Shown here piece by piece: positions 9,601 through 16,118 of a DNA stretch of 64,000 nucleotides. The position numbers were made by a program, and so were the translations under genes. Within the stretch, counting starts at the first letter, position 1; every line of letters starts with the position of its first letter. The stretch is from Hyalangium versicolor. Lineage in GTDB: Bacteria > Myxococcota > Myxococcia > Myxococcales > Myxococcaceae. The stretch lies in assembly GCF_020103695.1 (NCBI RefSeq), contig NZ_JAHXBF010000046.1, positions 1-64,000 on the forward strand. The letters are read 5' to 3'. The notes beneath the pieces are model-generated. The model saw only the letters and a program-made list of their open reading frames with translations. It was not told the origin of the DNA and ran no database searches.

Positions 9601-9725
9601 GAGACCAGCTCCTGCTCGCCGGAGATGTCCGCTGGGTTGCCACATCCCGAGCCCGCGCTCAGCCACGCCACCATGAGGAGCCGACCGCACCAGGACTTCC
9701 AAGCGCTGCTCGTTGCTGTGCCCAT
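6690..9725 (-). CDS. GH87-like alpha-1,3-glucanase / mycodextranase with carbohydrate-binding modules
   Basis: A 1011-residue exported lipoprotein-like enzyme (signal ending in SAGSGCG). Two almost identical CBM6/CBM35-type modules (about residues 48-183 and 190-325) begin YEAES..LSGGAVVATDHTGYSG. A Pro-rich linker and a third diverged module (about 340-470) follow. A block starting LPYQELEAEAGTTNAQVL and ending near residue 650 is typical of GH87 enzymes. The C-terminal ~350 residues form a parallel beta-helix opening with DFGAIANDTGDDVQALRNAI. The DGVNIYG and NTGDDAFAMW motifs probably supply catalytic aspartates. The likely role is extracellular breakdown of fungal or dental-type alpha-1,3-glucans, fitting a predatory lifestyle. 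GGGAGAGG precedes the ATG. A pectate-lyase-like enzyme is the main alternative. Confidence 0.8.
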   Translation of the reverse strand: MGTATSSAWKSWCGRLLMVAWLSAGSGCGNPADISGEQELVSVQQAAATVYEAESATLSGGAVVATDHTGYSGTGFVGGFIDSNKGNAAAQFTITASAAGTYDVVLRYANGTGSAQTLSLYVDGTKVGQISLAATTNWDSWATRTDTRSLTAGTHTLRYKFDTTDSGNVNLDNISVSAQTTPPPSGSGPLYEAESAALSGGAVVATDHTGYSGTGFVGGFTDSNKGNAAAQFTITASAAGTYDVALRYANGTGVAQTLSLYVDGTKVGQISLAATTNWDSWATRTDTRSLTAGTHTLRYKFDTTDSGNVNLDSITLSDPIVPPPAPPPPPAGSGFVYEAEDQFLSGGVAKESAYLRNFSAPGARVIFTVNMASATSTTVGLRYLNASASNKTLNVYVNGLYALTTTLPSTGSTTWSGKTETLSLRRGLNTLSYQYDSGNTGGVLVDALTVVNGQALTARGATLPYQELEAEAGTTNAQVLTANRSPGTIEAESSGRRAVKLTQTGHYVQWTAPQTANSLVIRYSMPDAAAGGGINATLSLYVNGTKTQTLSLTSRYAWVYGGYPYGDSPSYPHKPNEWDPGAHRFYDESRFLLSSIPAGATVKLQKDSGDTAASYTIDLINLEQVDAAPAMPANFVSITDFGAIANDTGDDVQALRNAITSAKSSGKGVWIPSGTFRLSDRVNVDNIQVRGAGPWYTVLQGVGGKGGFYGTGSNVKVLDLAFFNDSVQRNDSADHAVFEGNFGTGSLIQNLWIEHAKVGFWLSPGTDGLYVVDGRIRDTFADGVNIYGGVKNTTISHFNARNTGDDAFAMWSDGSPNDNCTFRYDTAQNPNLANTFAVYNGKDNKVLDSVASDTLYGASAGVFLSNWFSALPFTGTTEVRRMTLNRTSGVSPPVDWDMPTGALFILATTQSITGQIVVDGVEINDSTYSGIKLAFGKGPSSSPPANNTYSISPVSISNVTITGAGSYGLEFYNVLGTGNFSSVTVTGASLGGLSNPNNKYTLVRGSGNSGW
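8780..9580. repeat. Near-identical tandem duplication of a CBM segment, offset 420 bp
   Basis: The stretches about 8780-9160 and about 9200-9580 match almost base for base at an exact offset of 420 bp (140 codons), for instance around 8806-8840 and 9226-9260. They encode the two N-terminal carbohydrate-binding modules. The near-absence even of synonymous differences indicates a recent duplication or ongoing gene conversion. Confidence 0.9.
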
Positions 9726-9883
9726 TGCAACCTCTCCCAGTCTCGAAGAGCGCAGCCCCTCGAGCGTTCAGTGGGGTGTCGCTGCCGAAAGCGGTTTCAT
9801 AAACCGGGAAGGGCTATATAGGTCACTATTCGGTAAATCCATGCAAAACCGGTGACGCATCTCGTCGTCGTCTTGAAGAACAG

Positions 9884-9912
9884 CGGGCAGGCCCCGTGCT
9901 GGAGCCTGCCCG
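9884..9912 (-). terminator. Hairpin downstream of the helix-hairpin-helix lipoprotein gene
   Basis: CGGGCAGGC (9884-9892) and GCCTGCCCG (9904-9912) form a perfect 9-bp stem with an 11-base loop. It lies about 30 bases past the stop at 9943 on the minus strand and is followed there by TGTTCTTC, a weakly T-rich stretch. Confidence 0.6.
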
Positions 9913-9942
9913 TCGTGATGAGAGCGCGGCGCCCGGGAGGGA

Positions 9943-10974
9943 TTACTCAGCCCAATAGGTGTGGGTCATCACGCTGAAGCCATTCTCGATGTCGACGAAG
10001 ATGGCGATGGTGTGGCTGCTCCAGGGATCGGGCTCGTAGGTGCGCTTACACCCCTTGAACTTGCGATTCTCGGTCAGCGCGGCGAGGTTGTCCTTGCCGG
10101 CCTTGATCAGTGGGTCGGAGATCTGGTGGTAGTAGTTGGCGACGTTCACCGTGTTCGCGACGGCCTCACGAACCTCGGCGGCATCAGCCAGGTTGTCGCG
10201 GACGGTCGCGTCATGAGGAACACTGCTCGGCTCGAGCCCGAAGCACTCCAGGCTGCCTCGCCCACCGTAGTCGGCCGTCATCACGACCTCCCACCAGTCG
10301 AAGTGGCGGGCCAGGGACGCGCCGGAGTTGCCCGGCTGGGGCGCCGCATTCACCGCGGCGACGAGCGCCTCGAACGGCCGGCTCAGCGTGGCCGAGTTGC
10401 GGATGTTCCGCAGGCTCGCGTGGCCGATCCCCGATACCTCCGAGATGGCCTTGGCGGAGGTGAAGGGACGCAGGTTGAGCAGGTTCACGGCACCGTTCCA
10501 CGCGTCCGGAAGGACGTCGTGCAGCTCGCTGTCGCTGATGGTGTTCACCAGCGACGCGATCGCGGCGGAGTCGTCGCTGGAGATCGCGAGCTCATCCAGG
10601 ATGCCAACGCAGTTGGAGCCGATGAAGCCGTTGGCGCGGGCGCCGGTGGTGATCGAATCCAGCCGGGCCGGACCGACACCAGCGACCGCGTCCAACTGCG
10701 CCAGCGTCACGAAGGGGGTTGTCGCCCGCTGGGCGACGAGGACGTTGGCGAGATCGCTGGGCAGATAGGCGTCCAGCGTCGCGTAGGGCACCGTGTTCAC
10801 GAAGGTGAGGATGCCCTGGCACTCCGGGGCGACATCCACATCCGTGGTGGTGAGCGGCGCCTGCTGGCGCTCGAGGGCAGGGGACTCGAGAGACTCGGAG
10901 GACGGTGCGGATTCCACACCACCGCAACCGGCGAGAACGCTCGCGGCAAGAAGGGCTGAGCCAAGACGACGCAT
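9943..10974 (-). CDS. Lipoprotein with two helix-hairpin-helix (ComEA-like) modules
   Basis: A 343-residue protein. Its signal peptide ends in the lipobox VLAGC, followed by a Ser-rich linker. Two modules then resemble ComEA-type helix-hairpin-helix units. The first has TPFVTLAQLDAVAGVGPARL and the second RPFTSAKAISEVSGIGHASL; each G-(V/I)-G hairpin is preceded by a PF-x-S/T-x-x-x-(L/I) helix. HhH hairpins usually contact the DNA backbone without sequence specificity, and in competence ComEA holds incoming DNA in the periplasm. Placing such motifs on a lipoprotein suggests surface or periplasmic DNA binding; that is inference. The C-terminal ~140 residues (HFDWWEVVMTADYGG, CKRTYEPDPWSSHTIAIFVD) form a separate, unrecognised domain. 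GAGGAG precedes the ATG at 10974. Confidence 0.82.
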   Translation of the reverse strand: MRRLGSALLAASVLAGCGGVESAPSSESLESPALERQQAPLTTTDVDVAPECQGILTFVNTVPYATLDAYLPSDLANVLVAQRATTPFVTLAQLDAVAGVGPARLDSITTGARANGFIGSNCVGILDELAISSDDSAAIASLVNTISDSELHDVLPDAWNGAVNLLNLRPFTSAKAISEVSGIGHASLRNIRNSATLSRPFEALVAAVNAAPQPGNSGASLARHFDWWEVVMTADYGGRGSLECFGLEPSSVPHDATVRDNLADAAEVREAVANTVNVANYYHQISDPLIKAGKDNLAALTENRKFKGCKRTYEPDPWSSHTIAIFVDIENGFSVMTHTYWAE

Positions 10975-11199
10975 CAGGAGCTCCTCAGGGGAACTACGAG
11001 GGAGCCGGCTCAATACACCAAATGGGGCCGATTTAACTATTTGTTCGTGTTTTCACGGAATCGCCTGTGTCACAGCTCTGTGAACCCGATTCTTCCCCTC
11101 AGAAGGTGTGCATCCCACATGCAGCAAGGGGAGGAGTGAATGCCCGGGGCGGGCCTCCGTCAGAAAGGACAACACGGCAACACAACGGAGGAAGCGAAC

Positions 11200-11586
11200 A
11201 TGGACCTCAAGACCGGCATCTTCTCCCTGGCTCTCGGCTCGTTGCTCATCGGTTCTGCTGCTCGCGCGGATGACATGCACACGGCGACGGCGGCTCAAGA
11301 GATCCAGACGCAGGCGTTCGCGTACAACGGGCAGGCGCGCCGCTCGCCGCAGCCTCCCGCTCCTCGCAACCAGCAGGGCCGGTACGAGTTGAAGCGGGTG
11401 CAGCAGTTCGTGGCTGGGCGCTACGAGAAGGTGTGGGTCGCGGACAAGTGCCGCTTCGTCGCGCGGGGCGGCACGTGCAACTCCGGGCACTACGAGCAGA
11501 AGTGGGTGGCCGGGCACTACGAGACGGTGGAGCAGTGGGTGTGGGTCCCCGCCCAGCACCGCGGCCCGGGTTCTCGCTGGGGCTGA
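11200..11586 (+). CDS. Small exported protein with YEK.WV repeats
   Basis: A 128-residue protein with a clear signal peptide (MDLKTGIFSLALGSLLIGS, cut near ARA-DD). The mature part has three related aromatic repeats: FVAGRYEKVWV, GHYEQKWV and GHYETVEQWVWV. They resemble YxWxxGxW-type repeats of secreted beta-rich proteins. Two cysteines (KCRF, GTCNS) may pair. GGAGGAAG lies seven bases before the ATG. Function unknown. It is convergent with the TPR chaperone gene, with a shared hairpin between them. Confidence 0.8.
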   Translation: MDLKTGIFSLALGSLLIGSAARADDMHTATAAQEIQTQAFAYNGQARRSPQPPAPRNQQGRYELKRVQQFVAGRYEKVWVADKCRFVARGGTCNSGHYEQKWVAGHYETVEQWVWVPAQHRGPGSRWG

Positions 11587-11605
11587 GAACTCTGGGGTGT
11601 CCGCA

Positions 11606-11631
11606 ACCGCCTGTGAGTTCTTCCAGGCGGT
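11606..11631. terminator. Bidirectional hairpin between convergent genes
   Basis: ACCGCCTG (11606-11613) and CAGGCGGT (11624-11631) form an 8-bp stem with a 10-base loop in the 46-bp gap between the convergent genes ending at 11586 and 11633. No strong T tract is present on either side. Confidence 0.55.
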
Positions 11632-11632
11632 C

Positions 11633-12139
11633 CTACGCGGCCTTGCCACCCTCGGCCATCTTCTGGAGCATCTGCAGCGTGGCGCGAGCCCGCTTCGTGG
11701 TGTCCCGGGTGGCCTGAGGATCCAGCTTCAGGGCCTGCTGGATGTCCTGAAGCGCCTCGGCCAGCTTCCGCTCGCGCAGGTACAGCTCGCTCCGTCCCAC
11801 CAGCGCATCCACGTTGGCGATGTTGAGCTCGAGCGAACGCGTGTAGGAAGCTTTCGCCTCCTCGAAACGCTCCAGCCGCGCGTAGGTTGCCGCCAGGTGA
11901 CAGTGGAAGACGCTGTCGTAGGGCGAAGCAGCCACCAGCCCTTCGAAGACGTCTCGTGCGCCCTGGAGCTGGCCCGACTTGAACATCTCGTGGCCCATGC
12001 CCGCCAGCTTGTACAGCCGCTCGGTGGACATGCCGAGGAACTGCCCGGGGGTGATTTCTCCCAGGAACAGCTTCTGCGCCAGCTCGGGAGGAACGTCCTT
12101 CTTCGACACGGAAACCTTGGCCTGCAGTTGGGTGCTCAC
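11633..12139 (-). CDS. TPR protein, SycD/LcrH-like type III secretion chaperone
   Basis: A 168-residue soluble TPR protein. After an N-terminal helical segment (VPPELAQKLFLGEITPGQFLG) it has three tetratricopeptide repeats: LAGMGHEMFKSGQLQGARDVF, HLAATYARLERFEEAKASY and GRSELYLRERKLAEALQDI. Length and layout match the SycD/LcrH/CesD class II chaperones that escort translocators of type III secretion. The start is a GTG at 12139 with GGAGG five bases upstream; the longer frame from 12205 is a readthrough artefact. It lies 88 bases downstream of the DUF1521 gene on the same strand and may escort that protein. A general TPR scaffold is the alternative. Confidence 0.75.
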   Translation of the reverse strand: MSTQLQAKVSVSKKDVPPELAQKLFLGEITPGQFLGMSTERLYKLAGMGHEMFKSGQLQGARDVFEGLVAASPYDSVFHCHLAATYARLERFEEAKASYTRSLELNIANVDALVGRSELYLRERKLAEALQDIQQALKLDPQATRDTTKRARATLQMLQKMAEGGKAA

Positions 12140-12227
12140 GGCTGCCTCCAGCAGAGACGAAGAGAGGGAGGTGGACTCTCCAAGTCGCCCACCTCCCAAC
12201 CTCATGCGATTCGATGCGCTACGCCTC

Positions 12228-13310
12228 TCAGGCCACGAAGCGCTGGTTGCGGCTGGCCTCGATGGCGTGGCTCAGCTTCTGGAAGCGCGCCACCGTGTCC
12301 AGCATGCGGCCGATCTGCTCGAAGGAGCGCTGCAGCACGTTGCGGCGGCGATCCTCCACCGGCTCGGAGCTCTTCTGCTGCTGGGGCACGATGCCGGTGT
12401 TCTGGCTGGTGCGGTTGTTGAGCAGCGAGCCCAGGCCCTTGAGCGCGTCGAACACCGAGGACAGCGAGCGGAACAGCTCGGCGAACTGCTTGAGCGAGTC
12501 GGTCGGCTTGGTGGTGGGCTTCTCCGTCGGCTTGGAGGTGGTCGGAGGCGTGGAGCCACCCGCCGCCAGCTCATTGCCCAGCTTGAACGTCTCGCCCTGG
12601 TTCTCGCTGCCGACAACCTCCTTGCCGGTGAAGGACCAGTCATCCGTCTCCTTGCCCATCACGAACACGTCCTTGCCGCCGAAGTCATTGACGTGCTGGA
12701 AGCCGTCCTGCGTCACCTGGCCCGTTTTGCCCTTGCCCTTGTCGATATCGGAGATCTGCACCCGGTCATTGCCCGAGATGATGTCCAGCTTGCCCGTCAC
12801 CGTGGCGCCGTTGTCGACCGGCTTGCAGGTGACGTTGATGCGCGTGCCGTCGCCGAGCACGAAGGTGCTGTCACGCTTGAACTGCCACTCGCCGCCGTCG
12901 CCCTCGGACACGTGCGGGTCGCCCCAGATCTTGGTCTGCTTGCCGTCCGGACCGGTGATCTTCCAGTCGTACTTATCGGTCGCCTCGATCTTGTAGCCGC
13001 CCGGGGTGGTGACCACGCCCTTGTCGTCCGTCTTCAGGCTGCCGGAGGGGTGGCTGGAGTCGCTCGGAGAAGGAGCCGAGGGCGTGCTCGGGGAGGAGAC
13101 GTCATCGCAGCCGCAGTGGGCGCCCGGCTGCGCGCCCGTGGTCTTGGCCAACAGGTTGAGTTCCGCGGTGACCAGCTTGGTGGCGGCAGTGACCGTCTGC
13201 ACGGCGGCCTTCACCAACTGCTTCTCGGCGGCGTTCAGCCCCTGCTTCTGGCCGGCTCCTCCCCAGCAGTGCAGGTTGTTGGACGGACCCAGCGACTTGG
13301 TGGCGTTCAT
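12228..13310 (-). CDS. DUF1521 (metal-inducible autocleavage, MIIA) domain protein
   Basis: A 360-residue protein without a signal peptide. The N-terminal ~100 residues are Ser/Pro/Ala-rich with an HCGCDD cysteine cluster. The central domain (about 100-250) contains KIWGDPHVSEGDGGEWQF, DSTFVLGDGTRINVTC and acidic Gly/Asp loops, which is the DUF1521 fold. In the rhizobial type III effector NopE1 this domain cleaves itself in calcium at a GD/PHVD site; here the bond would fall in GDPHVS. The C-terminal third is a Thr/Pro/Lys linker and a helical tail (LKQFAELFRSLSSVFDALKG, RRNVLQRSFEQIGRMLDTV) that could serve secretion or chaperone binding. AAAGGAG precedes the ATG at 13310. A SycD-like chaperone gene follows. 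Self-cleavage and secretion are inference. Confidence 0.82.
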   Translation of the reverse strand: MNATKSLGPSNNLHCWGGAGQKQGLNAAEKQLVKAAVQTVTAATKLVTAELNLLAKTTGAQPGAHCGCDDVSSPSTPSAPSPSDSSHPSGSLKTDDKGVVTTPGGYKIEATDKYDWKITGPDGKQTKIWGDPHVSEGDGGEWQFKRDSTFVLGDGTRINVTCKPVDNGATVTGKLDIISGNDRVQISDIDKGKGKTGQVTQDGFQHVNDFGGKDVFVMGKETDDWSFTGKEVVGSENQGETFKLGNELAAGGSTPPTTSKPTEKPTTKPTDSLKQFAELFRSLSSVFDALKGLGSLLNNRTSQNTGIVPQQQKSSEPVEDRRRNVLQRSFEQIGRMLDTVARFQKLSHAIEASRNQRFVA

Positions 13311-13616
13311 GTGACGAGCTCCTTTGGGTGGGTTCTGGCGGGAGGCGACTCTCACTGCATCCAGCGCGCGCTCGCGTCCGAGTGCCGAGGTGCCTGCCCA
13401 GCCAGAGCAGTTGAAAGGATTATCCGAACGTTATTTCGAAGGTTTCGCTGAATACGTCGCCTGACCGATGGAGCAGGTTTGCTCCAATGGCTCGGTTTCT
13501 TCTCACCGGTTGGGTTTGGCGCGAGCTGTAGACTTTCACCCATTCTGGATGCGACAGAACCGTGACATGCCGGGACGGTTCACGCATGCGCATGAGTGGC
13601 TCGCAACCGCGTTGCA
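13311..13616. other. Intergenic region upstream of the DUF1521 gene
   Basis: About 300 bases between the DUF1521 start and the iminopeptidase stop. It must hold the promoter of the DUF1521-chaperone pair. A lower-GC patch around 13420-13450 is the best candidate, but no convincing promoter boxes were found. A 68-codon plus-strand frame here lacks coding character. Confidence 0.4.
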
Positions 13617-14576
13617 TCACCCTCGGAACTTGTCCGTGGCTTCCACGAGCGCGGAGGTGGTTCCCGGCTCGTAGGCCGCATGCCCGGCGTCAGGGATGAT
13701 CTTCAGCTCGGCCTCGGGCCAGGCCTTGTGTAGCGCCCAGGCGCTCTCCACGGGACAGGGGATGTCGTAGCGGCCCTGGACGATGACACCCGGGATATGG
13801 CGAATGCGCGGCACGTCCTCGAGGAGCTGATTGTCGCTGCGGAAGAAGGCGCGGTGGACGAAGTAATGGCACTCGATGCGCGCGAAGGCCAACGAGAAGG
13901 CGTCTGCCCCGTAATGCGCCACGAGGTCCGCGTTGGGCAGGAGGTAGCTGGTGCGGCCTTCCCAGACGCTCCAGGCCCGCGCTGCCTCCTGGCGCACCCG
14001 CGCGTCGTCTCCCATCAGTCGCCGGTAGTAGGCCTGGAGCAGGTCTCCTCGCTCCTCCGGAGGAATGGGCGCCAGGAAGTCCTCCCACGCATCCGGGAAG
14101 AAGAAGTGCGCTCCTTGCTGGTAGAACCAGCGCATCTCCTGCTGGCGCACCAGGAAGATGCCGCGCAGCACCAATTCCGTGACGCGCTCCGGGTGCTTCT
14201 GTGCGTAGGCGAGCGCGAGCGTGCTGCCCCATGAGCCGCCGAACACCTGCCACCGCTCGATGCCCAGGTGGCGGCGCAGCGCCTCCATGTCCTCCACGAG
14301 GTGCCAGGTGGTGTTCTCCTCCACGCTCGCGTGCGGCGTGCTTCGTCCGCAGCCGCGCTGGTCGAACAGGATGATGCGGTACGCGGCTGGGTCAAAGAAG
14401 CGTCGCTGCTTGGCGTCCGTGCCGCCGCCGGGGCCGCCGTGGACGAAGAGGACCGGCTTGCCCTTCGGGTTGCCGCTCTCCTCGAAATAGAGCTCGTGCA
14501 GAGCGGACACGCGGAGACGGCTCGAATGGTAGGGCTCGATGGGGGGATAGAGGGTGCGGAGCGGAGCGGTGGACAT
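13617..14576 (-). CDS. pip: Proline iminopeptidase (peptidase family S33)
   Basis: A 319-residue cytoplasmic alpha/beta hydrolase of standard length for the family. It removes N-terminal proline from peptides. Visible landmarks are the oxyanion strand LFVHGGPGGG, the DQRGCGRSTPH loop, and the nucleophile elbow FGGSWGSTLALAYAQ with the catalytic Ser. The QGRYDIPCP strand carries the acid, and DAGHAAYEPG carries the catalytic His. The cap domain holds the expected WYQQGA and EECH-like segments. It probably supports peptide catabolism in a predator. It is followed, 3' on the other side of a strong hairpin, by the ThrRS core gene on the same strand. Confidence 0.95.
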   Translation of the reverse strand: MSTAPLRTLYPPIEPYHSSRLRVSALHELYFEESGNPKGKPVLFVHGGPGGGTDAKQRRFFDPAAYRIILFDQRGCGRSTPHASVEENTTWHLVEDMEALRRHLGIERWQVFGGSWGSTLALAYAQKHPERVTELVLRGIFLVRQQEMRWFYQQGAHFFFPDAWEDFLAPIPPEERGDLLQAYYRRLMGDDARVRQEAARAWSVWEGRTSYLLPNADLVAHYGADAFSLAFARIECHYFVHRAFFRSDNQLLEDVPRIRHIPGVIVQGRYDIPCPVESAWALHKAWPEAELKIIPDAGHAAYEPGTTSALVEATDKFRG

Positions 14577-14650
14577 GGGCGCTCACCCTAGCAGAGCCTG
14601 TTTGCCTGCCCTTCTTCCGGCCATAGGGAGACTGAGGGGGCCTGAGCAGA

Positions 14651-14682
14651 GGCGCGGTGGACCTCGGAAGGCCCACCGCGCC
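14651..14682 (-). terminator. Strong hairpin after the ThrRS core gene
   Basis: GGCGCGGTGG (14651-14660) and CCACCGCGCC (14673-14682) form a perfect 10-bp, very GC-rich stem with a 12-base loop. It starts 13 bases past the synthetase stop on the minus strand. No T tract follows, as is common in high-GC genomes. Confidence 0.65.
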
Positions 14683-14694
14683 CGGCTCGTCGCG

Positions 14695-15888
14695 TCAGGG
14701 AACGCGGCAGGACTCCACGAGCTCCGCCACTGCGGACTCCAGCGCTACCTGTCGCTGTGCTCCGTTCCGCTCGCGGAGCTGCACCGAGTGCGCCGCCTGC
14801 TCGCGAGCTCCCACCAGGACGACGAACGGTACGCCATCATGGTGTGAGTCCAGGATTCGACGTGACAGCGTCTCGCTTCGTGCGTCCTCTCCAGCCCGGA
14901 GCCCCGCTGCCTCCAGGCGCTCCCTCACCTGCGCAGCGTAGGCGTGCGCCTCCTGACCCACTGGGAGCACGCGGAGCTGCTCCGGCGCGAGCCACGCGGG
15001 CAGCGAGCCCTGGTGGTGCTCGAGCAGGATGCCGAGGAAGCGCTCCACGCTGCCGAAGATGGCCCGGTGCAGCATGGCCGGACGCCGCCGCTCCCCGCCC
15101 GAGTCCACGTAGCTGAGGTCGAAGCGCTCGGGCAGGACGAAGTCCAACTGGATCGTCCCGCACTGCCACTCGCGCCCGGCCCGGTCCTTCAGGATGAACT
15201 CCAGCTTGGGCCCGTAGAAAGCGCCCTGGCCGGCTTGCATCCGGCAATCGAGTCCCTCGCGTCTGGCCGCATCGAGCAGCGCGGCCTCGGCTCGGTCCCA
15301 GACTTCGTCGCTCCCCGCGCGTTGGGCGGGACGACTGCTGAAGGCGACCTGGACCTCCTCGAAGCCAAAGTCCCGGTAGAAGGCCCGCAGCGAGCGGCAG
15401 AACGCCGCAACTTCATCGGCCACCTGCTCCTCCATGCAGAAGATGTGGCCGTCGTCCTGCGTGAACTGCCGCAGCCGGAACAGCCCGAGCAGCGCGCCGG
15501 AGGATTCGTTGCGGTGCACCAGACCGAACTCCGCCAGCCGGATGGGCAGGGCGCGGAACGAGGGCGCCATGCGCTGGAAGATCTGGATGTGGCCAGGGCA
15601 GCTCACGGGCTTCACCGCGAAGGGCCGCTCGCCATCATCCACGACGAACATGTCGCCGCGGAAGTTCTGCCAGTGGCCGCTGCTCTCCCAGATTCGCTGG
15701 CCGAGGATCTGCGGCGTTCTCACCTCGCGGTAGCCACCCGCGGCCAGCTCGCGGCGGACGCGCTCCTCGAGGAGTTGGTAGAGGATGAACCCTCGCGGGT
15801 GCCAGAACACCATGCCGGGGGCCTCCTCCTGCAGGTGGAAGAGGTCCAGGCGGTCGCCCAGGGATCGATGATCGTGTTCGCTCAGCAT
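14695..15888 (-). CDS. thrS: Threonyl-tRNA synthetase core paralogue lacking TGS and editing domains
   Basis: A 397-residue class II synthetase that aligns by eye with the catalytic plus anticodon-binding part of E. coli ThrRS. It opens at DHRSLGDRLDLFHLQEEAPGM, the usual start of the catalytic core. Motif 1 (GYREVRTPQIL) and motif 2 (FGLVHRNESSGALLG ... FTQDDGHIF) are intact. The zinc ligands are present: Cys in VSCPGH, His in DDGHIF, His in MLHRAI. The anticodon-binding domain (LRVLPVGQEAHAYAAQVRERL) closes the protein. The ~240-residue N-terminal TGS and editing region of full ThrRS is missing, so it cannot clear seryl-tRNA(Thr) itself. CGGAG lies seven bases before the ATG. A threonine-rich leader and alternative hairpins lie upstream. 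It may be an inducible, stress or inhibitor-tolerant second ThrRS. Confidence 0.92.
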   Translation of the reverse strand: MLSEHDHRSLGDRLDLFHLQEEAPGMVFWHPRGFILYQLLEERVRRELAAGGYREVRTPQILGQRIWESSGHWQNFRGDMFVVDDGERPFAVKPVSCPGHIQIFQRMAPSFRALPIRLAEFGLVHRNESSGALLGLFRLRQFTQDDGHIFCMEEQVADEVAAFCRSLRAFYRDFGFEEVQVAFSSRPAQRAGSDEVWDRAEAALLDAARREGLDCRMQAGQGAFYGPKLEFILKDRAGREWQCGTIQLDFVLPERFDLSYVDSGGERRRPAMLHRAIFGSVERFLGILLEHHQGSLPAWLAPEQLRVLPVGQEAHAYAAQVRERLEAAGLRAGEDARSETLSRRILDSHHDGVPFVVLVGAREQAAHSVQLRERNGAQRQVALESAVAELVESCRVP

Positions 15889-15917
15889 TGTCGTTCTCCG
15901 TGTCGGTGGGTGAAGCG

Positions 15918-15979
15918 CCGGACCGGAGCGGGGTGCTGAAGCATTTCGCGGAGCGCCCCGTCCGGTGTTCCGGCGGGGC
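15918..15979 (-). promoter_or_regulatory. Candidate threonine attenuator: mutually exclusive hairpins
   Basis: Between the leader stop and the synthetase start, hairpin A pairs GCCCCGCCGG (15979-15970) with CCGG-A-CGGGGC (15965-15955). Hairpin B pairs CCGGACGGGG (15965-15956) with CCCC (15933-15930) and GTCCGG (15923-15918). The two share the same strand and cannot coexist. In addition, GGCGGG in the leader coding region (about 16025-16020) can pair with CCCGCC (15977-15972), giving the classic 1:2 / 2:3 / 3:4 layout. No T tract follows hairpin B, so the outcome could be Rho-dependent termination or translational control. Confidence 0.65.
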
Positions 15980-15995
15980 TGCGGTGTCCGCGCGT

Positions 15996-16073
15996 TCAGC
16001 TCATGCGCACGACCGCCGGCCCGCCAGTGCGGGTAGTGGTGGTCGTGGTAGTGGTGAGCTGGACGAACTTCAT
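15996..16073 (-). CDS. Threonine-rich leader peptide upstream of the ThrRS core gene
   Basis: A 25-codon open frame, MKFVQLTTTTTTTTRT followed by GGPAVVRMS and TGA. Eight consecutive threonine codons (ACC, ACT and ACG) lie at 16055-16032, plus a ninth after Arg. It sits 107 bases upstream of a threonyl-tRNA synthetase gene on the same strand and is followed by alternative hairpins. This is the architecture of amino-acid attenuators such as E. coli thrL: ribosome stalling when Thr-tRNA(Thr) is scarce would change which hairpin forms. There is no Shine-Dalgarno sequence, but a perfect TTGACA box at the right distance suggests a leaderless transcript starting at the ATG. The frame and codons are read directly; stalling is inference. 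Confidence 0.8.
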   Translation of the reverse strand: MKFVQLTTTTTTTTRTGGPAVVRMS

Positions 16074-16080
16074 GGCGGAC

Positions 16081-16109
16081 AAGATGCAGCGACGGGTGCT
16101 CCCTGTCAA
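16081..16109 (-). promoter_or_regulatory. Candidate sigma-70 promoter for the leader peptide
   Basis: A perfect -35 box TTGACA (16109-16104) is followed after 17 bases by CATCTT (16086-16081), a 3-of-6 match to the -10 box. A start site seven bases further would be the A of the leader ATG at 16073, giving a leaderless mRNA. It lies in the gap after the Rsm22-like gene, so the ThrRS unit would be transcribed independently. Confidence 0.5.
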
Positions 16110-16118
16110 CCTGACCCC

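Noticed and set aside
13468-13674. 68-codon plus-strand gene before the iminopeptidase end
   Set aside because: No ribosome-binding site, overlaps the convergent gene, and composition is not protein-like.
15889-16118. T-box riboswitch in front of the ThrRS gene
   Set aside because: No T-box consensus or specifier stem was found. The Thr-codon open frame with competing hairpins fits attenuation instead.
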